7,030 bases of DNA from the NCBI GenBank assembly GCA_018109965.1, contig JAGBFE010000194.1:1-7030 (forward strand), written 5' to 3'. The DNA is from Oscillospiraceae bacterium. GTDB lineage: Bacteria; Bacillota_A; Clostridia; Oscillospirales; Ruminococcaceae. Every line of letters begins with the position of its first letter. Within the stretch, counting starts at the first letter, position 1. Shown here piece by piece: positions 5,225 to 7,030 of this stretch. The position numbers and the translations under genes were made by a program. The notes under the pieces are model-generated. The model did no database searches, was not told where the DNA came from, and saw only the letters and a program-made list of their open reading frames with translations.

Positions 5225-7012
5225 TTATTCCTTAACAATTGCACCAAACTTACAGCCGGACAAGCAAGCACCACATTTGATACATTTGTTTGTATCGATA
5301 ACGTGAGCTTCTTTAACGTTGCCGCTGATTGCACCAACAGGACATACACGTTTACAGAGTGTACAGCCTTTACATTTGTCAGCGATGATTTTGTACTGCA
5401 AGAGGTCTTTACATACGCCTGCAGGACATTTTTTGTCAACTACGTGAGCAACATATTCGTCACGGAAGTATTTAAGTGTGGAAAGAACAGGGTTTGGAGC
5501 ACACTGACCGAGACCGCACTGGCTGTCTTCTTTGATGAAGTAGCAGAGTTTTTCGATTTTGTCGAGGTCTTCGAGTGTACCGTTGCCGCTTGTGATTTTT
5601 TCCAGCATTTCGAGAAGACGTTTTGTACCAACACGGCAAGGTGTACATTTACCGCAGGATTCTTCAACTGTGAATTCAAGGAAGAATTTTGCGATGTCAA
5701 CCATACATGTTGTTTCGTCCATAACGATAAGACCGCCGGAACCCATCATGGATCCGATAGCAACGAGGTTATCGTAGTCGATTGGTGTGTCGATAAGGGA
5801 AGCTGGGATACAGCCGCCGGAAGGACCACCTGTCTGAGCAGCTTTGAATGTACCGCCGTTAGGGATACCGCCGCCGATTTCTTCAACAACTGTTCTGAGT
5901 GTTGTACCCATTGGAACTTCAACAAGACCTGTGTTGTTGATTTTGCCGCCGAGAGCAAATACTTTTGTACCTTTGGATTTTTCTGTACCGATTGTGTTGA
6001 GGAATTCAGGACCGTTAAGAATAATCTGTGGGATATTTGCGTATGTTTCTACGTTGTTGAGAAGTGTTGGTTTACCGAAGATACCTTTCTGTGCTGGGAA
6101 TGGTGGACGTGGTTTTGGTTCACCGCGGTTGCCTTCGATAGAGTTGATAAGAGCTGTTTCTTCACCACAAACGAATGCGCCTGCACCAAGTTTGATTTCG
6201 AGGTCGAATTCGAAGTCTGTGCCAAAGATGTTTTTGCCAAGGAGGCCGTATTCTTTAGCCTGGTCGATAGCGTGCTGAAGTCTTTCAACAGCGATTGGAT
6301 ATTCTGCACGGATGTATACGAAACCTTTTGTAGCACCGATTGCATAAGCAGCGATAGCCATAGCTTCGATAACTGCGTGTGGGTCACCTTCGAGGATTGA
6401 ACGGTCCATGAAAGCACCTGGGTCACCTTCGTCAGCGTTACATGCAACGTATTTCTGGTCTGCATGGTTCATTGCTGCAAGGGACCATTTTCTGCCTGTT
6501 GGGAAGCCGCCGCCGCCACGACCACGGAGACCGGAGTCGAGAACGCATTTGATAACTTCGTCAGGTGTCATTTCTGTAAGAGCTTTACCGAGAGCTGCAT
6601 AACCGTCGTATGCGATGTATTCTTCGATATTGTCAGGGTCGATTCTACCACAGTTTCTCAAAGCGATACGCTGCTGTTTTTTGTAGAAGCGTGTATCGTT
6701 AAGGCTTGTGATTGTTTCGCCCTGAACTGTTTCATCGTAGATAAGGCGTGTAACAGGACGGCCTTTTACGAGATGTTCTTCAACGATTTCTTTAACGTCT
6801 TTTTCTTCAACCATTGAGTAGAAGATACCTTCTGGATATACTACAACGATTGGACCGAGAGCACAAAGACCGAAACAGCCTGTCTGGATAACTTTAACTT
6901 CTTCGCTGAGACCTGCTGCTGCAACTTCTTTGTTGAATGCTTCGATGATTTTTTTAGAGCCTGAGGAGGTACAGCCTGTACCGCCACAAACCATAATGTG
7001 ACTTCTGAACAT
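5225..7012 (-). CDS. hydB: NADH/FMN-binding subunit of multimeric [FeFe] hydrogenase (HydB, NuoF-like)
   Basis: A 595-residue cytoplasmic flavoprotein subunit that links NAD(H) to the hydrogenase. Residues 1 to about 85 form a thioredoxin-like [2Fe-2S] domain with Cys9, Cys14, Cys46 and Cys50. The NuoF core follows: FMN/NADH-binding GLRGRGGGGFPTGRKW (161-176), CNADEGDPGAFMDR (191-204), and GAGAFVCGEETALINSIEGN (276-295). Next are an SLBB-like region (about 345-400) and the N3-type [4Fe-4S] motif ESCGKCTPCR (Cys453, 456, 459) with Cys499 as fourth ligand. The C-terminus carries a two-cluster ferredoxin domain with Cys547, 550, 553, 557 and Cys577, 580, 583, 587. This three-part fusion is the HydB/HndC architecture, longer than plain NuoF of complex I. 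The ATG at 7012 has GGAGGT (7025-7020) seven bases upstream; this also falls next to the window edge. hydA follows directly. A NuoE-like subunit (hydC) should lie just upstream. The H2-evolving bifurcating role (NADH plus reduced ferredoxin) is inferred from known HydABC complexes. Confidence 0.96.
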   Translation of the reverse strand: MFRSHIMVCGGTGCTSSGSKKIIEAFNKEVAAAGLSEEVKVIQTGCFGLCALGPIVVVYPEGIFYSMVEEKDVKEIVEEHLVKGRPVTRLIYDETVQGETITSLNDTRFYKKQQRIALRNCGRIDPDNIEEYIAYDGYAALGKALTEMTPDEVIKCVLDSGLRGRGGGGFPTGRKWSLAAMNHADQKYVACNADEGDPGAFMDRSILEGDPHAVIEAMAIAAYAIGATKGFVYIRAEYPIAVERLQHAIDQAKEYGLLGKNIFGTDFEFDLEIKLGAGAFVCGEETALINSIEGNRGEPKPRPPFPAQKGIFGKPTLLNNVETYANIPQIILNGPEFLNTIGTEKSKGTKVFALGGKINNTGLVEVPMGTTLRTVVEEIGGGIPNGGTFKAAQTGGPSGGCIPASLIDTPIDYDNLVAIGSMMGSGGLIVMDETTCMVDIAKFFLEFTVEESCGKCTPCRVGTKRLLEMLEKITSGNGTLEDLDKIEKLCYFIKEDSQCGLGQCAPNPVLSTLKYFRDEYVAHVVDKKCPAGVCKDLLQYKIIADKCKGCTLCKRVCPVGAISGNVKEAHVIDTNKCIKCGACLSGCKFGAIVKE

Positions 7013-7019
7013 TAGTGTT

Positions 7020-7025
7020 ACCTCC
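7020..7025 (-). promoter_or_regulatory. Ribosome binding site of hydB
   Basis: GGAGGT ends seven bases before the hydB ATG at 7012 and confirms that start over the internal ATG at codon 7. No promoter can be seen because the window ends five bases further on. Confidence 0.85.
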
Positions 7026-7030
7026 GTTTA

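Noticed and set aside
5303..6400. 365-codon open frame on the plus strand opposite hydB, and similar ones at 3493-4305 and 4348-4905 opposite hydA
   Set aside because: They are codon-aligned antisense shadows. Their protein is abnormally rich in Cys and Phe because they mirror GCA and GAA codons. They have no ribosome sites, and the minus-strand proteins are unmistakable.

Overview
The window looks like chromosomal DNA of an anaerobic Firmicute, most likely class Clostridia. The support is moderately AT-rich DNA, strong GGAGG-type ribosome binding sites, a T-box riboswitch (a Gram-positive regulator), a lipoprotein-type solute-binding protein, and an NADH-linked [FeFe] hydrogenase of the kind found in fermenters. 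No mobile element, CRISPR array, tRNA or rRNA was seen.

Layout, left to right. (1) Positions 1-1729, minus strand: two genes of an uncharacterised TrpXYZ-type ABC importer. The lipoprotein substrate-binding gene (743-1729) comes first, then the 5' part of the permease gene (561 to beyond position 1). The ATPase gene would be expected beyond the left edge. A 12-pair stem-loop lies between the two. (2) Positions about 1775-2106, minus strand: a complete T-box regulatory unit in front of the importer. It has a consensus sigma-A promoter, Stem I with a readable specifier loop, Stem II, a Stem IIA/B pseudoknot, Stem III, an antiterminator and a terminator. The specifier reads UUC (Phe), and the antiterminator bulge UGGU fits a tRNA with discriminator A. 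The importer is therefore predicted to be switched on when charged tRNA-Phe is short. (3) Positions 2107-2349: a divergent intergenic region with a second promoter, facing right, and several short repeated or inverted motifs. (4) Positions 2350-3300, plus strand: an AEC-family (auxin efflux carrier-like) transporter starting with TTG. (5) Positions 3301-3459: a convergent gap with two terminators. (6) Positions 3460-7012, minus strand: hydB and hydA, the flavin/NADH subunit and the catalytic subunit of a multimeric, probably electron-bifurcating [FeFe] hydrogenase. They are 16 bases apart and share an operon that enters from the right edge, where a NuoE-like hydC would be expected.

How the parts work together: HydB would exchange electrons with NAD(H) through FMN and pass them over a chain of Fe-S clusters to HydA, which makes or consumes H2, probably with ferredoxin as a second partner. 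The transporter loci look functionally separate from the hydrogenase and are insulated from it by the terminators. The observations most worth a second look are the apparent Phe-specific T-box on a TrpX-type importer, the TSCSPGW variant of the first H-cluster motif in HydA, and the cluster of TGTCA/TGACA motifs between the two transporter units.
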